DNA from: Candidatus Pacearchaeota archaeon
GTDB lineage: Archaea; Nanobdellota; Nanobdellia; Pacearchaeales; GW2011-AR1
DNA length: 20,769 nucleotides
NCBI GenBank assembly: GCA_003693875.1
Contig: RFLO01000001.1
Coordinates: 1-20,769 of the forward strand
Direction: 5' to 3'
Part shown: piece after piece, positions 1 through 6,062 of the stretch
Layout: every line of letters starts with the position of its first letter
How positions within the stretch are numbered: position 1 is the first letter of the stretch
Position numbers and translations under genes: made by a program
The notes under the pieces: model-generated
Database searches by the model: none
The model's input: only the letters and a program-made list of their open reading frames with translations
What the model was told of the DNA's origin: nothing

Positions 1-112
1 GGCATTTTCCCCTTCAGCTGCCGGATTCTGGATACTTCTTGCAGGAATAATTGTCCTGATTGTCGTCGGACTGAGAATTGTCGGGGGGAGGAAGGGGGAA
101 TCTGAACTCTAA
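1..112 (+). CDS. C-terminal end of a membrane-anchored protein (5' part outside window)
   Basis: An open frame enters from the left edge (first full codon at base 2) and ends at TAA 110-112. The visible 36 residues are a small polar lead (AFSPSAAGFW), about 20 strongly hydrophobic residues (ILLAGIIVLIVVGL) and a short basic/acidic tail (RIVGGRKGESEL). This is the usual layout of a single C-terminal transmembrane anchor on a surface or secreted protein, with the tail in the cytoplasm. Function cannot be told from this piece. The last 99 bases overlap antisense with the 3' end of the methyltransferase at 14-616, so the two genes converge. Although short, the frame ends in a clean anchor-plus-tail pattern rather than the random composition expected of a shadow frame. 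Confidence 0.55.
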   Translation, partial: AFSPSAAGFWILLAGIIVLIVVGLRIVGGRKGESEL

Positions 113-616
113 AATCAGAAGTTCTTCAAAGAATAATCTCTTTTTTGCAAGAATCTTTGGATTAAATTTTCTTATTCTGTTCATTGGTGTAATGCTTGAT
201 ATGAGGAGAAGGACGGAGCCGTTGTTGTTTAGAAAACGAGGGCATTCCTTGAGAAATTTGATACTTATTTCATCTCCATAAATCCCCCCGGTAGTTTCAA
301 TTCTTGAGTTGGCAGGCTCTGTGCGGTCTAATGGCAGGTATGGTGCGTTAAAAACTATTAAATCAAATTTTTCTTTAATGTTTTTGAATAGATTGGAGAC
401 AACTGCTCTAAAGCCTTCTTGTTTTAGCGATTTAACAGCTTCAGGGTTGATGTCGCAGGCAAGAACATTATTTTTTCCAACAAATTTTGAGGCAACTCTT
501 GTTAGAATTCCGCTTCCACACCCCATGTCAAGAACTCGTTTGACCCTATGTGAAGAAAGATATTCTCTTAGGGTTTTTGCAAAGAAAAAAGAATCTTCTC
601 TTGGTTCGTAAACCAT
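14..616 (-). CDS. HemK/PrmC-like (Mtq2-type) protein N5-glutamine methyltransferase
   Basis: A 200-residue class I SAM-dependent methyltransferase. It opens with YEPREDSFFFAKTL, the N-terminal signature of the archaeal/eukaryotic HemK2 group. Next come the SAM-binding glycine loop (LDMGCGSGIL, residues 29-38), an acidic strand end (ACDINPEA, 53-60) and the catalytic-loop motif NAPYLP (90-95), which replaces the family's usual NPPY. Known members methylate the glutamine of the GGQ motif in class I release factors; that role here is inferred from family. The start at 616 gives the conserved N-terminus. An upstream ATG at 673 would add 19 unrelated residues and overlap the preceding gene. The ATG lies one base after the TAA (618-620) of the tail-anchored gene, so the two are probably co-transcribed. 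The last ~30 residues, past the core ending LEFRF, are hydrophilic and lie opposite the convergent gene at 1-112. Confidence 0.85.
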   Translation of the reverse strand: MVYEPREDSFFFAKTLREYLSSHRVKRVLDMGCGSGILTRVASKFVGKNNVLACDINPEAVKSLKQEGFRAVVSNLFKNIKEKFDLIVFNAPYLPLDRTEPANSRIETTGGIYGDEISIKFLKECPRFLNNNGSVLLLISSITPMNRIRKFNPKILAKKRLFFEELLILEFRFPLPPPDNSQSDDNQDNYSCKKYPESGS

Positions 617-617
617 T

Positions 618-1022
618 TTATAAGAATTTCTTCCAGGCAAAAAATCCTGCCACTGCAAGCACGATGATTGCAATAATGATGTAAATCCAGATGTGGCTTT
701 TTTTCTCTTGGGAAGGCATTTGAGGAAGTTGTTTTAATTTTCCCTTCAGGTTATTTTGAAGGTTTGGGGGATTTGTTTTTGGAACTTGGAGATTTTTTTT
801 GGGAGAGATTTCTGACACAAGCTTTGATTTCAACGCAGGAATTGAATTAGAAGGCACCCTATTATCTTGAGCTTTCAAAACATAGGGGAAAATCATCCGT
901 ATTGCTTCATTAACTTCCTTGGCACTGTATCCGGCATTTAAGAAAGTTTGGCCTGCGCTTTTTAGACTCTCGCCTCTTTCAAGAGCATTCCTAAACCCTC
1001 CAAGAAGCTCTTCTCCAGTCAT
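618..1022 (-). CDS. Small tail-anchored membrane protein of unknown function
   Basis: A 134-residue protein that I do not recognise by name. Residues 1-50 form a compact helical region with the pattern ALERGESLKSAGQTFLNAGY followed by SAKEVNEAI. It is reminiscent of UBA-like three-helix modules (loop residues G-Y between helices), but this is only a resemblance. Residues ~51-107 are a Lys/Pro/Gln/Asn-rich linker, probably disordered. Residues ~109-129 are one hydrophobic helix (IWIYIIIAIIVLAVAGFFAW) followed by KKFL, so the protein should be tail-anchored with its N-terminal domain in the cytoplasm. Its ATG overlaps the RNase J stop in an ATGA quartet (1019-1022), and its stop is one base from the methyltransferase start, so it sits in a coupled cluster of RNA/translation genes. 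A possible role is tethering a partner to the membrane; this is inference. Confidence 0.75.
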   Translation of the reverse strand: MTGEELLGGFRNALERGESLKSAGQTFLNAGYSAKEVNEAIRMIFPYVLKAQDNRVPSNSIPALKSKLVSEISPKKNLQVPKTNPPNLQNNLKGKLKQLPQMPSQEKKSHIWIYIIIAIIVLAVAGFFAWKKFL

Positions 1023-2350
1023 AGTTTTAAAACTTCTCCATCACGCATGATATGGCATTGCTTGTCTTTATTATAACCCATTTCGCTTACAAGGTCAGCC
1101 ATGGGCATTGTTTTTTGTGGGTCGCCATGTGAAGGGATTATGTGTTTAGGGGAAAGAATCCTTATAAGGTCTCTTAAATCTTCTCTGCCGCCGTGTCCGG
1201 AAACGTGAGCATCGCGAAATATTCTTGGCTTATATTTTTTTAGCCTTTTTTCCATTTTAGCAAATTGTTCAAGATTTGTTGGGGCTGGAATAACACTTGA
1301 CGAGAAGATTATGTTATCTTCTTTGTTAATCTTAAATGGAAGGTCCTTCCTGGAAATTCTTTCAAGAATTGAACCTGGCTCTCCCTGGTGACCTGTGCAT
1401 ACAACCAGAAACTTGTGCCTTCTTTTTTCTATTTTTTTGAGGGTTCTTTCAACCTGGCTTCTGTATTTTGATATTTTTATATCCCTGAAAAAAGGAGCAA
1501 CACCTATATTCTTTGCTGCATTGGCATATTTGTCAAGGCTTCTTCCGAGAAAGATTACTTCTCGATTAAGTTTTTTTCCAAATTCAACAACACTTTTTAA
1601 TCTTGCAATGTGAGAAGAAAATGTTGTAACAATCATTCCCGCATTTTTATTCTGTACTGTTAGAAGAACTTCTTGAAGAATTGCACGTGCAACTCTTTCA
1701 GAAGGCGTTTTTTTCTCGGCTCCAGAATAAAGAGAGTCTGCGATTATTGCCAAAACTCCCTCCTTTGCAATCTCTCTTAACCTTTTATAATTTGGTTTTG
1801 GGCCAAGAACCGGAGTGTTGTCCAGCTTGAAATCATTCCCATAAATGATTGCTCCCTTTGGTGTGTGGACAGCAATCAAGAGGCATTGAACAGTCGAATG
1901 AGTTATGTTGATAAAATCCACTTTATATTTTCTGTTTTTTCCTCGAATATAAAAAGTTGTATTTGGTTTTATTGCGTAAACTTTGTTCTTTAAAATGATG
2001 TCATTGTCTTTTAAGAGAGATTCTAAAATTTTGACGGTGAAGGGTGTAGCGTAGATTGGTGCGTTGTATCTATCCGATATGAATGGAACAGCACCCACGT
2101 GGTCAAGGTGTGCATGGCTTATAAATTGGGCGCAAACCTTGTGCCTTATTTTTTCAATAACCGAGTCGTCGGGAATTGCATCAATTGAACGGAGTCGCCT
2201 TTCTGTTAGAACCCTTTCACGTTCTTCCATTGAAACAATGGCTGGGAGAAAAAAACCCTGGTCAAAAAGAAAGGCGTCCTCTTCAAGTTCGACTGCTACC
2301 ATATTTTTTCCAACCTCGGAGAAACCGCCAATAGTATGGATTTTTACCAT
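1019..2350 (-). CDS. Archaeal ribonuclease J (beta-CASP metallo-beta-lactamase family)
   Basis: A 443-residue exo/endoribonuclease of the archaeal RNase J (aCPSF/beta-CASP) type, acting in cytoplasmic RNA decay and 5' processing. The N-terminus HTIGGFSEVGKNM is typical. The metal-binding signature HAHLDH lies at residues 79-84, with further ligands at H151 (ITHST) and D173 (YGNDFK). The beta-CASP domain occupies roughly residues 200-370. The C-terminal return to the lactamase fold carries SGHGGREDL (H386) and PSHGD (H408). Length matches archaeal RNase J, which lacks the long C-terminal domain of bacterial enzymes. A TATA-like box centred 26 nt upstream of the ATG suggests its own leaderless promoter in the short gap after RadB, although read-through from RadB is also likely. 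The stop overlaps the start of the tail-anchored gene by four bases. Confidence 0.93.
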   Translation of the reverse strand: MVKIHTIGGFSEVGKNMVAVELEEDAFLFDQGFFLPAIVSMEERERVLTERRLRSIDAIPDDSVIEKIRHKVCAQFISHAHLDHVGAVPFISDRYNAPIYATPFTVKILESLLKDNDIILKNKVYAIKPNTTFYIRGKNRKYKVDFINITHSTVQCLLIAVHTPKGAIIYGNDFKLDNTPVLGPKPNYKRLREIAKEGVLAIIADSLYSGAEKKTPSERVARAILQEVLLTVQNKNAGMIVTTFSSHIARLKSVVEFGKKLNREVIFLGRSLDKYANAAKNIGVAPFFRDIKISKYRSQVERTLKKIEKRRHKFLVVCTGHQGEPGSILERISRKDLPFKINKEDNIIFSSSVIPAPTNLEQFAKMEKRLKKYKPRIFRDAHVSGHGGREDLRDLIRILSPKHIIPSHGDPQKTMPMADLVSEMGYNKDKQCHIMRDGEVLKL

Positions 2351-2371
2351 TCTTTTTTGAAGACAAGAGAA

Positions 2372-2381
2372 GTTTTTAAAG
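2372..2381 (-). promoter_or_regulatory. Putative TATA box of the RNase J gene
   Basis: On the minus strand this reads CTTTAAAAAC. It is centred about 26 nt upstream of the ATG at 2350, in the 39-bp gap between RadB and RNase J, which places the transcription start at or next to the start codon. Confidence 0.5.
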
Positions 2382-2389
2382 ATTAGCTT

Positions 2390-3115
2390 TCAGAAAATTC
2401 CTTTTTTTCGAATGCCCGAGTTTACAATCTCAAAAGACATCTCTTTTTGTGGGAGGCTTCTATGTTTTCTAATGATTATTTTTCTTCTTCCCCCGCGAAC
2501 CTGCAATTCAAGGAGACATTTGCTCCAATATTTTAAAAGGTCTCCGCCAACCATGAAAATTTTTTTCTCTGCTTCTTCTGAGGAAAATTGCGAATATACC
2601 TGGTTTGTTACGATGACCGGGATATTTTTTTTCCTGGCAATTTCGTTTAAAGCCCTTAGCTGCAAGGCAAGCTTTCGGTTAACAAGCGCTATTTTTTCTT
2701 CGTGGCCTGAATTGATGGCAGTTCCGAGTTCTAGGCGGTAAAGCATAGCTATTGAGTCAACGATTAATGTGGAAACCGGGCCTTTTTTTATGTGAGTTGC
2801 TAAGTTGTCAAAGATTTTTTCTTGTTCGCGAAAGGAGGTTGGTTTTAAGATTAAGATGTTTTGAAGGGCTTGCTCAATTTCTTCTTTTCTTCCGCCGTGA
2901 ATTTGCTTGAACCGGTCTACAGAAAATCCGCCTTCTGTGTCGATTATTAGAACCTTGTTGTCTTTTTTTGCCTGTGAAACTGCAAGGACCATACAAAGAT
3001 TTGATTTTCCAGAGCCGCCAGGACCATAAATCGTAGTGATTATGTCTGTTTCATATCCTCCGTGAAGGAAGCGGTTTAGGTCGTAGGATCCAGCCGAAAC
3101 TTTTGTTGTTTTCAT
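2390..3115 (-). CDS. radB: DNA repair and recombination protein RadB
   Basis: A 241-residue RecA/RadA-superfamily ATPase, the archaeal RadA paralogue that assists homologous recombination. The opening ...SAGSYDLNRFLHGGYETDIITTIYG is the RadB/RecA-core start without the N-terminal helix-hairpin-helix domain of RadA. Walker A is GPGGSGKS (31-38) and Walker B is STLIVD (115-120). The L1/L2 region is short and ends in a basic segment (RGGRRKIIIRKHRS), as in RadB. Length is in the usual 220-240 range. No intein is inserted. It is transcribed away from the small membrane protein at 3193 from a shared 77-bp region with its own TATA-like box. It precedes RNase J by 39 bp, so the four minus-strand genes down to base 14 may form a loose operon. 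Confidence 0.92.
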   Translation of the reverse strand: MKTTKVSAGSYDLNRFLHGGYETDIITTIYGPGGSGKSNLCMVLAVSQAKKDNKVLIIDTEGGFSVDRFKQIHGGRKEEIEQALQNILILKPTSFREQEKIFDNLATHIKKGPVSTLIVDSIAMLYRLELGTAINSGHEEKIALVNRKLALQLRALNEIARKKNIPVIVTNQVYSQFSSEEAEKKIFMVGGDLLKYWSKCLLELQVRGGRRKIIIRKHRSLPQKEMSFEIVNSGIRKKGIF

Positions 3116-3135
3116 TTAAGGTAGAGGCAAGCTGG

Positions 3136-3143
3136 ATATTTAA
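3136..3143 (-). promoter_or_regulatory. Putative TATA box of radB
   Basis: Minus-strand TTAAATAT is centred about 24 nt upstream of the radB ATG (3115). No Shine-Dalgarno-like purine run precedes the ATG, in keeping with a leaderless mRNA. Confidence 0.6.
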
Positions 3144-3162
3144 CAATTTGTTTAATCGGCAC

Positions 3163-3175
3163 ATATAAAAATATT
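3163..3175 (+). promoter_or_regulatory. Putative TATA box of the DUF4389-like gene
   Basis: ATATAAAAATATT is centred about 24 nt upstream of the ATG at 3193. It is the strongest TATA match in the 77-bp divergent region shared with radB and implies a leaderless transcript. Confidence 0.65.
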
Positions 3176-3192
3176 GGTTTTTAGACAGTAAA

Positions 3193-3453
3193 ATGGGAAA
3201 ATTAGATGAGGGCGGGGAATTTTTAGAAAGGCTGGTTATTTTGTTATTAAGCGGCCCAATAATTGTAGTTTTTAGCTATGTTATTTGGATTCTTTTGATA
3301 ATAAATTTTTTTGCTGTTCTTTTTTCAGGGAAAAGAAATGCCGATGTTGCTAACTTTTGGAAGACATTTAATAAGGAGTTTTACAGATTTCTAAGGTATA
3401 TGACTTTTGAGTCAAACAAAAAGCCATTTCCTTTCAGCAATTCAAGAACATAA
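3193..3453 (+). CDS. Small DUF4389-like membrane protein
   Basis: An 86-residue protein with one long or two short hydrophobic helices at about residues 12-43 (LVILLLSGPIIVVFSYVIWI onward), followed by LFSGKRNADVANFWKTFNKE, an amphipathic RFLRYMTFES segment and a terminal PFPF. The order of membrane segment, LF-G-R, a short helix, and a C-terminal Y...F then PPF/PFPF motif matches the DUF4389 family of small bacterial and archaeal membrane proteins as I remember it. Its function is unknown. It has its own promoter divergent from radB and ends six bases from the convergent RpoL stop, so it stands alone as a transcription unit. Confidence 0.7.
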   Translation: MGKLDEGGEFLERLVILLLSGPIIVVFSYVIWILLIINFFAVLFSGKRNADVANFWKTFNKEFYRFLRYMTFESNKKPFPFSNSRT

Positions 3454-3459
3454 AAAGGG

Positions 3460-3714
3460 CTACTTCAAGTTCTTAAATTCTGAGGTAAATTTGTCAATCT
3501 CTTTTTCAATTTGACCTATTGCTCCTTTTAGGGCTTTTTTGGGATTATCTGCGACAATGCAGAGGACTGGGTTTTTAGTGGGATGTTCACGTTTCCATGC
3601 AGCAAGCTTAACACCTTGCTTGTTTAGATAAACTCTTAATACTTCAGCTATAGTAAGGTTGTCCAATTCAATTTCCAGTTCGCCTTTTTCATCTTTTAAG
3701 ACTTTTACTTTCAT
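3460..3714 (-). CDS. rpoL: DNA-directed RNA polymerase subunit L (Rpo11)
   Basis: An 84-residue homologue of eukaryotic Rpb11/AC19, which pairs with RpoD to form the assembly platform of archaeal RNA polymerase. Seen are the short N-terminal beta strands (MKVKVLKDEKGELEIELD), the LTIAEVLRVYL helix that corresponds to the HTLLNLLR region, the AAWKREHP...NPVLCI core (usually AxYxxxHPLxxxPxxxI) and the long C-terminal amphipathic helix (ALKGAIGQIEKEIDKF). The conserved Asp-His pair of the alpha motif is reduced to DNLT, a noticeable divergence. It is slightly shorter than the usual 90-95 residues. A TATA-like box is centred 25 nt upstream, just inside the gap behind metK, so it has its own start. 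Confidence 0.85.
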   Translation of the reverse strand: MKVKVLKDEKGELEIELDNLTIAEVLRVYLNKQGVKLAAWKREHPTKNPVLCIVADNPKKALKGAIGQIEKEIDKFTSEFKNLK

Positions 3715-3734
3715 AAAATTAATCTAAAAAACCA

Positions 3735-3743
3735 CTTTAAAAG
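3735..3743 (-). promoter_or_regulatory. Putative TATA box of rpoL
   Basis: Minus-strand CTTTTAAAG is centred about 25 nt before the ATG at 3714, in the 37-bp gap after the metK stop. Confidence 0.5.
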
Positions 3744-3751
3744 GGTTTTGG

Positions 3752-4906
3752 TTAAAGAGAAAACACTTCCTTAAGTTTTTCTACTTTGTCTAGTTTTTCC
3801 CAGGGGAGGTCTATGTCTTCTCTGCCAAAATGCCCATAAGCTGCTGTTTTAAGGTAGATTGGCCTGCGAAGGTCAAAGTACTCAATGATGCCTTTTGGAG
3901 TTAGGGCAAATTCTTCTTTTATTTTCTCAATTATCTCTTCTTTGCTTACTTTCTCGGTCCCGAAGCAATTTACCCAAACAGAGATTGGATACGGGACTCC
4001 GATGGCGTAGGACAATTGTATGAGGCATTTGTCTGCAACTCCGCATGCAACAAGATTTTTGGCAATATATCTTGCCATATAAGAGGCAGACCTGTCAACC
4101 TTTGTTGGGTCCTTTCCTGAAAAAGCCCCGCCGCCATGGGCACCGTGGCCGCCGTATGTGTCAACAATGATTTTTCTTCCCGTTAATCCCGAATCTCCTT
4201 TTGGACCCCCAATTACAAATTTGCCTGTAGGATTTATGAGGTATTTGGTTCCATCATCGAGCAAAAATGAAGGGACGGCTTCTTTTATGACATGCCGTAC
4301 AATATCTTCTTTTAGCTTTTCCTGTGTGACTTTCTCGCTGTGTTGGGTTGAGACAACAATTGTATCAATTCTTTTGGGCTTATTGTCTTCGTATTCGACG
4401 GTTACCTGCGTTTTTCCATCGGGACCCAAGTAGTCTAAAATTCCGGTTTTTCTTACCCTTGATAGTTGAATTGCCAATTTGTTTGCAAGTTCTGTTGTAA
4501 GAGGCATATAATTTTTTGTTTCATTGACGGCGTAGCCGAACATTATCCCCTGGTCGCCTGCACCAATTTCGTCTCCGAGGTCGACACCAAGTGCAATGTC
4601 TGGAGATTGCTTTTCAATAGCTACCATAACTTTGCAGGTTTTGTAGTCAAATCCCCTCTCGGGGCTGTCATAACCTATATCCCGAATAACCCTTCTGACA
4701 ATATTTTGATAATCCAGGTTGGCATTGGTTGTAATCTCTCCGAAAACCAAGATAAGATCTGTCTTTGTTGCAGTTTCGCAGGCTACCCTTGAATTTGGGT
4801 CAGCTTTTAAGCATTCATCAAGAATTGCATCGGATACCTGGTCGCAAATTTTGTCCGGGTGCCCTTCAGTAACACTTTCTGAAGTGAAAAAGTAACGCTC
4901 AACCAT
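3752..4906 (-). CDS. metK: S-adenosylmethionine synthetase, bacterial type
   Basis: A 384-residue methionine adenosyltransferase (ATP + methionine to SAM + phosphate + diphosphate). It carries the bacterial/eukaryotic MAT signatures: FFTSESVTEGHPDK at the N-terminus (residues 6-19), GAGDQGIMFGYA (115-126) and the glycine-rich GGGAFSGKD loop (258-266) followed by P-T-K-VDRSA. Length and domain order are those of bacterial MetK. Most archaea instead carry a distinct archaeal MAT of about 400 residues (COG1812), which this does not resemble. It supplies the methyl donor for enzymes such as the HemK-like methyltransferase nearby. It is divergent from ftsY across 82 bp and has a weak TATA-like box about 28 nt upstream of the ATG. 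Confidence 0.96.
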   Translation of the reverse strand: MVERYFFTSESVTEGHPDKICDQVSDAILDECLKADPNSRVACETATKTDLILVFGEITTNANLDYQNIVRRVIRDIGYDSPERGFDYKTCKVMVAIEKQSPDIALGVDLGDEIGAGDQGIMFGYAVNETKNYMPLTTELANKLAIQLSRVRKTGILDYLGPDGKTQVTVEYEDNKPKRIDTIVVSTQHSEKVTQEKLKEDIVRHVIKEAVPSFLLDDGTKYLINPTGKFVIGGPKGDSGLTGRKIIVDTYGGHGAHGGGAFSGKDPTKVDRSASYMARYIAKNLVACGVADKCLIQLSYAIGVPYPISVWVNCFGTEKVSKEEIIEKIKEEFALTPKGIIEYFDLRRPIYLKTAAYGHFGREDIDLPWEKLDKVEKLKEVFSL

Positions 4907-4930
4907 CTTTAAGTAAGAGCAGCACCCCCC

Positions 4931-4938
4931 TTAAAAAA
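4931..4938 (-). promoter_or_regulatory. Weak TATA-like box of metK
   Basis: The minus-strand TTTTTTAA run lies about 28 nt upstream of the metK ATG (4906). It is the weakest of the promoter assignments here and rests mainly on position. Confidence 0.35.
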
Positions 4939-4959
4939 CTTTTGGATGGCCGGATAACA

Positions 4960-4970
4960 TTTATAAAAAG
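4960..4970 (+). promoter_or_regulatory. Putative TATA box of ftsY
   Basis: TTTATAAAAAG is centred about 24 nt upstream of the ftsY ATG (4989). A GAGGG sequence at 4981-4985 resembles a Shine-Dalgarno site but is only three bases from the ATG, too close for normal use, so a leaderless start is more likely. Confidence 0.65.
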
Positions 4971-4988
4971 AGCTCTCCTTGAGGGTAG

Positions 4989-6005
4989 ATGTTCGGGGCA
5001 TTAAAAGAGAAACTTAAAGGCTGGATTAAGAGAAATAAAGGGGATTTGGAAAAAGAAGAGAAAAAAAAGGAGAAAAGAAAAGATAAAAAGAAATCAAAAG
5101 AAAAGAAAAAGGAAGAGAAAAAAGATGTTGTAAGGGAAGAGAAACAAAAGAAGTCGTTTCTTGACAGGTTTAAAAGAACGATAACTGAGGAGAGGTTTGA
5201 GGAAATGTTTGAAGAACTTGAACTAATTCTTCTCCAGAATAATGTCGCTCTTGAAGCCGTTGGTTCGGTAAAGGAAAGCCTGAAGAAGGAACTTGTTGGG
5301 AAAATTGAGAAAGAAGTTAATTTGCAGGAAAGTTTGAAGCAATCAATTGAAGACCTTCTTCTTGATTCCCCCGATTTTTTGAAAGAGGTGAAAAGGATTG
5401 TTGGGGAAAAGAAAGTATGCGTTATCTTGTTCGTCGGGATTAACGGTTCAGGTAAGACGACAACTATAGCAAAAATTGCAAATCTTTTGAAGAAGAATTC
5501 TTTGTCTGTATGTTTTGCTGCAGCAGATACATTTCGTGCTGCTTCAATAGAGCAAATAGGAGAGCATGCAAAAAACCTCAATGTCCCATTAGTTAAAAAA
5601 GATTATGGGGCAGACCCAGCCTCGGTTGGCTTTGACGCTGTAGCCTTTTCTAAAAAGCGACATATTGAAGTAGTTTTAATTGATACTGCTGGGAGAATGC
5701 AAAATAAGGATACCCTGATGAGAGAGATTGAGAAAGTGTCAAGAGTAACCAACCCAGACATGAAAATCTTTGTTGGGGAGTCTATAACTGGAAATGATGT
5801 GACAAACCAGGCAAAGGCATTTGAGGATGCTGTGGGCCTAACCGGCATTATTCTGTCAAAGGCAGATGTAGATGAAAAAGGCGGGGCAGCTATTTCAGTT
5901 TCCTACGTGACAAAAAAACCAATCCTTTTTCTTGGAACTGGCCAGGGTTACGGCGACTTAAAGAAGTTTAGCAAAAAGGAATTAATCAAAAGCCTTGGAC
6001 TTTGA
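4989..6005 (+). CDS. ftsY: Signal recognition particle receptor FtsY
   Basis: A 338-residue SRP GTPase that docks SRP-ribosome complexes at the membrane. Residues ~18-57 are an extremely Lys/Glu-rich acidic/basic linker (the A domain). The N domain follows (~60-135) and then the G domain: G1 GINGSGKTT (150-158), DTFRAAS (180-186), G3 DTAGR (232-236), G4 SKAD (290-293; usually TKxD) and the closing GTGQGYGDL (316-324). Its short N-terminus without a transmembrane helix fits archaeal FtsY. It is divergent from metK and converges on topA, so it appears monocistronic. The K/E-rich linker creates a long antisense open frame that I regard as a by-product. Confidence 0.96.
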   Translation: MFGALKEKLKGWIKRNKGDLEKEEKKKEKRKDKKKSKEKKKEEKKDVVREEKQKKSFLDRFKRTITEERFEEMFEELELILLQNNVALEAVGSVKESLKKELVGKIEKEVNLQESLKQSIEDLLLDSPDFLKEVKRIVGEKKVCVILFVGINGSGKTTTIAKIANLLKKNSLSVCFAAADTFRAASIEQIGEHAKNLNVPLVKKDYGADPASVGFDAVAFSKKRHIEVVLIDTAGRMQNKDTLMREIEKVSRVTNPDMKIFVGESITGNDVTNQAKAFEDAVGLTGIILSKADVDEKGGAAISVSYVTKKPILFLGTGQGYGDLKKFSKKELIKSLGL

Positions 6006-6021
6006 CCGCGATAACTCAGAG

Positions 6022-6029
6022 TTTTTTCT
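6022..6029 (+). terminator. Possible T-run terminator after ftsY
   Basis: A run of six T (GTTTTTTCT) starts 17 nt past the ftsY stop, in the 57-bp convergent gap with topA. Archaeal termination often needs only such a T-run. No strong hairpin is visible before it. Confidence 0.35.
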
Positions 6030-6062
6030 AATAAAGGTTATGTAGGACCATACTTCTTGGAA

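Noticed and set aside
617..673. Upstream ATG of the HemK-like gene, adding 19 residues
   Set aside because: The extension lies inside the tail-anchored gene in another frame and precedes the conserved YEPREDSF N-terminus; the ATG at 616 follows the neighbour's stop by one base.
4961..5581. 206-codon open frame antisense to ftsY
   Set aside because: It is a mirror of the Lys/Glu-rich FtsY linker and N domain: its product is a Ser/Phe low-complexity string with no motifs, and it has no promoter of its own.
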